Shown here: one piece after another, positions 63,872-64,000 of the stretch
Layout of the letters: every line of letters starts with the position of its first letter
Numbering within the stretch: position 1 is the first letter of the stretch
Origin: Bacillus spizizenii TU-B-10
GTDB lineage: Bacteria > Bacillota > Bacilli > Bacillales > Bacillaceae
Assembly: GCF_000227465.1 (NCBI RefSeq)
Contig: NC_016047.1
Location: 3,390,857 to 3,454,856 of the forward strand
DNA length: 64,000 nucleotides
Reading direction: 5' to 3'
The notes under the pieces: generated by a model
Databases searched by the model: none
The model's input: the letters and a program-made list of their open reading frames with translations, nothing else
Told to the model about the DNA's origin: nothing
Program-made: the position numbers and the translations under genes

Positions 63872-64000
63872 ATGGCCTCCCCCTTTTTATTTAACTCCTG
63901 CCTTGTTATCTCAACCAGCCGCTCCATTCTCTCCATGTCCTTCCTTAATACACTTCTTCCAAGTTCAGTGATGATATATGTTTTTCTGCGGCGGTCTTCA
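63868..64000 (-). CDS. PadR-family regulator (C-terminal end only)
   Basis: The gene enters from the right edge. The last 44 codons read EDRRRKTYIITELGRSVL... to KKGEAI and stop. The Y-x-I/L-T-E-x-G pattern is the beta wing of PadR regulators, followed by a helical dimerisation tail. It is upstream of and coupled to the DUF2812 gene, the usual arrangement for envelope-stress pairs of this type. Confidence 0.8.
   Translation of the reverse strand, partial: EDRRRKTYIITELGRSVLRKDMERMERLVEITRQELNKKGEAI

Overview
The window is chromosomal DNA of the Bacillus subtilis group. Nearly every housekeeping gene matches B. subtilis in length, order and start signals: copZA/csoR, ssrA-smpB-rnr-est-secG, opuB, opuC, cggR-gapA-pgk-tpiA-pgm-eno, araE/araR and lutABC. 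The SsrA tag, the CggR and AraR operators and the leucine T-box are also of B. subtilis type. The accessory content fits the spizizenii branch better than strain 168: there is a complete subtilin-type lantibiotic locus, and the sdp toxin operon that I recall between yvaV and opuC in 168 is absent.

Layout. 1-1.1 kb: copper export and sensing (copA N-terminus, copZ, csoR). 1.2-9.1 kb: small redox and transport genes (iolW, azoR2, yvaC, an EamA transporter plus GntR regulator pair, yvaD/E/F, yvaG). 9.2-13.9 kb: tmRNA and the trans-translation/RNA decay operon. 14.0-18.3 kb: yvaM, three Xre-type regulators (yvzC, rghRA, rghRB), catR and the chemoreceptor yvaQ. 18.3-30.3 kb: an AT-rich lantibiotic cluster, all on the minus strand, order B-T-C-S-I-F-E-G-R-K. 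30.4-38.9 kb: the duplicated compatible-solute importers opuB and opuC, each followed by a GbsR-type regulator. 38.9-42.6 kb: a deletion scar joining yvbG and yvbH remnants, then yvbI, yvbJ and yvbK. 42.6-49.9 kb: the lower glycolytic operon with its repressor. 50.1-52.9 kb: arabinose transport and AraR. 52.9-60.1 kb: yvbT, yvbU/yvbV, the T-box controlled permease yvbW, and yvbX split by an IS3-family element. 60.2-63.1 kb: lutABC. 63.2-64 kb: a DUF2812 membrane protein and the end of a PadR regulator.

The most interesting locus is the lantibiotic cluster. Its structural gene (23704-23874) encodes only 56 residues. The predicted mature peptide differs from subtilin, as I recall it, at three positions (Val6, Leu15, Ile24), which is the combination I remember for entianin. 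SpaB and SpaC would install dehydrated residues and thioether rings, SpaT would export the peptide, SpaI and SpaFEG would protect the producer, and SpaRK would sense the product. Three promoters (spaB, spaS, spaI) carry the same tandem box with identical spacing to the -10, so the positive feedback circuit can be read directly from the DNA. The family is known; I did not find a system in this window that I would call entirely undescribed.

Several loci show recent decay or exchange: the yvbG/yvbH deletion, the IS insertion in yvbX, the missing sdp operon, and the added EamA/GntR and PadR/DUF2812 pairs. Statements about strain 168 or the literature are from memory, not from a comparison made here.
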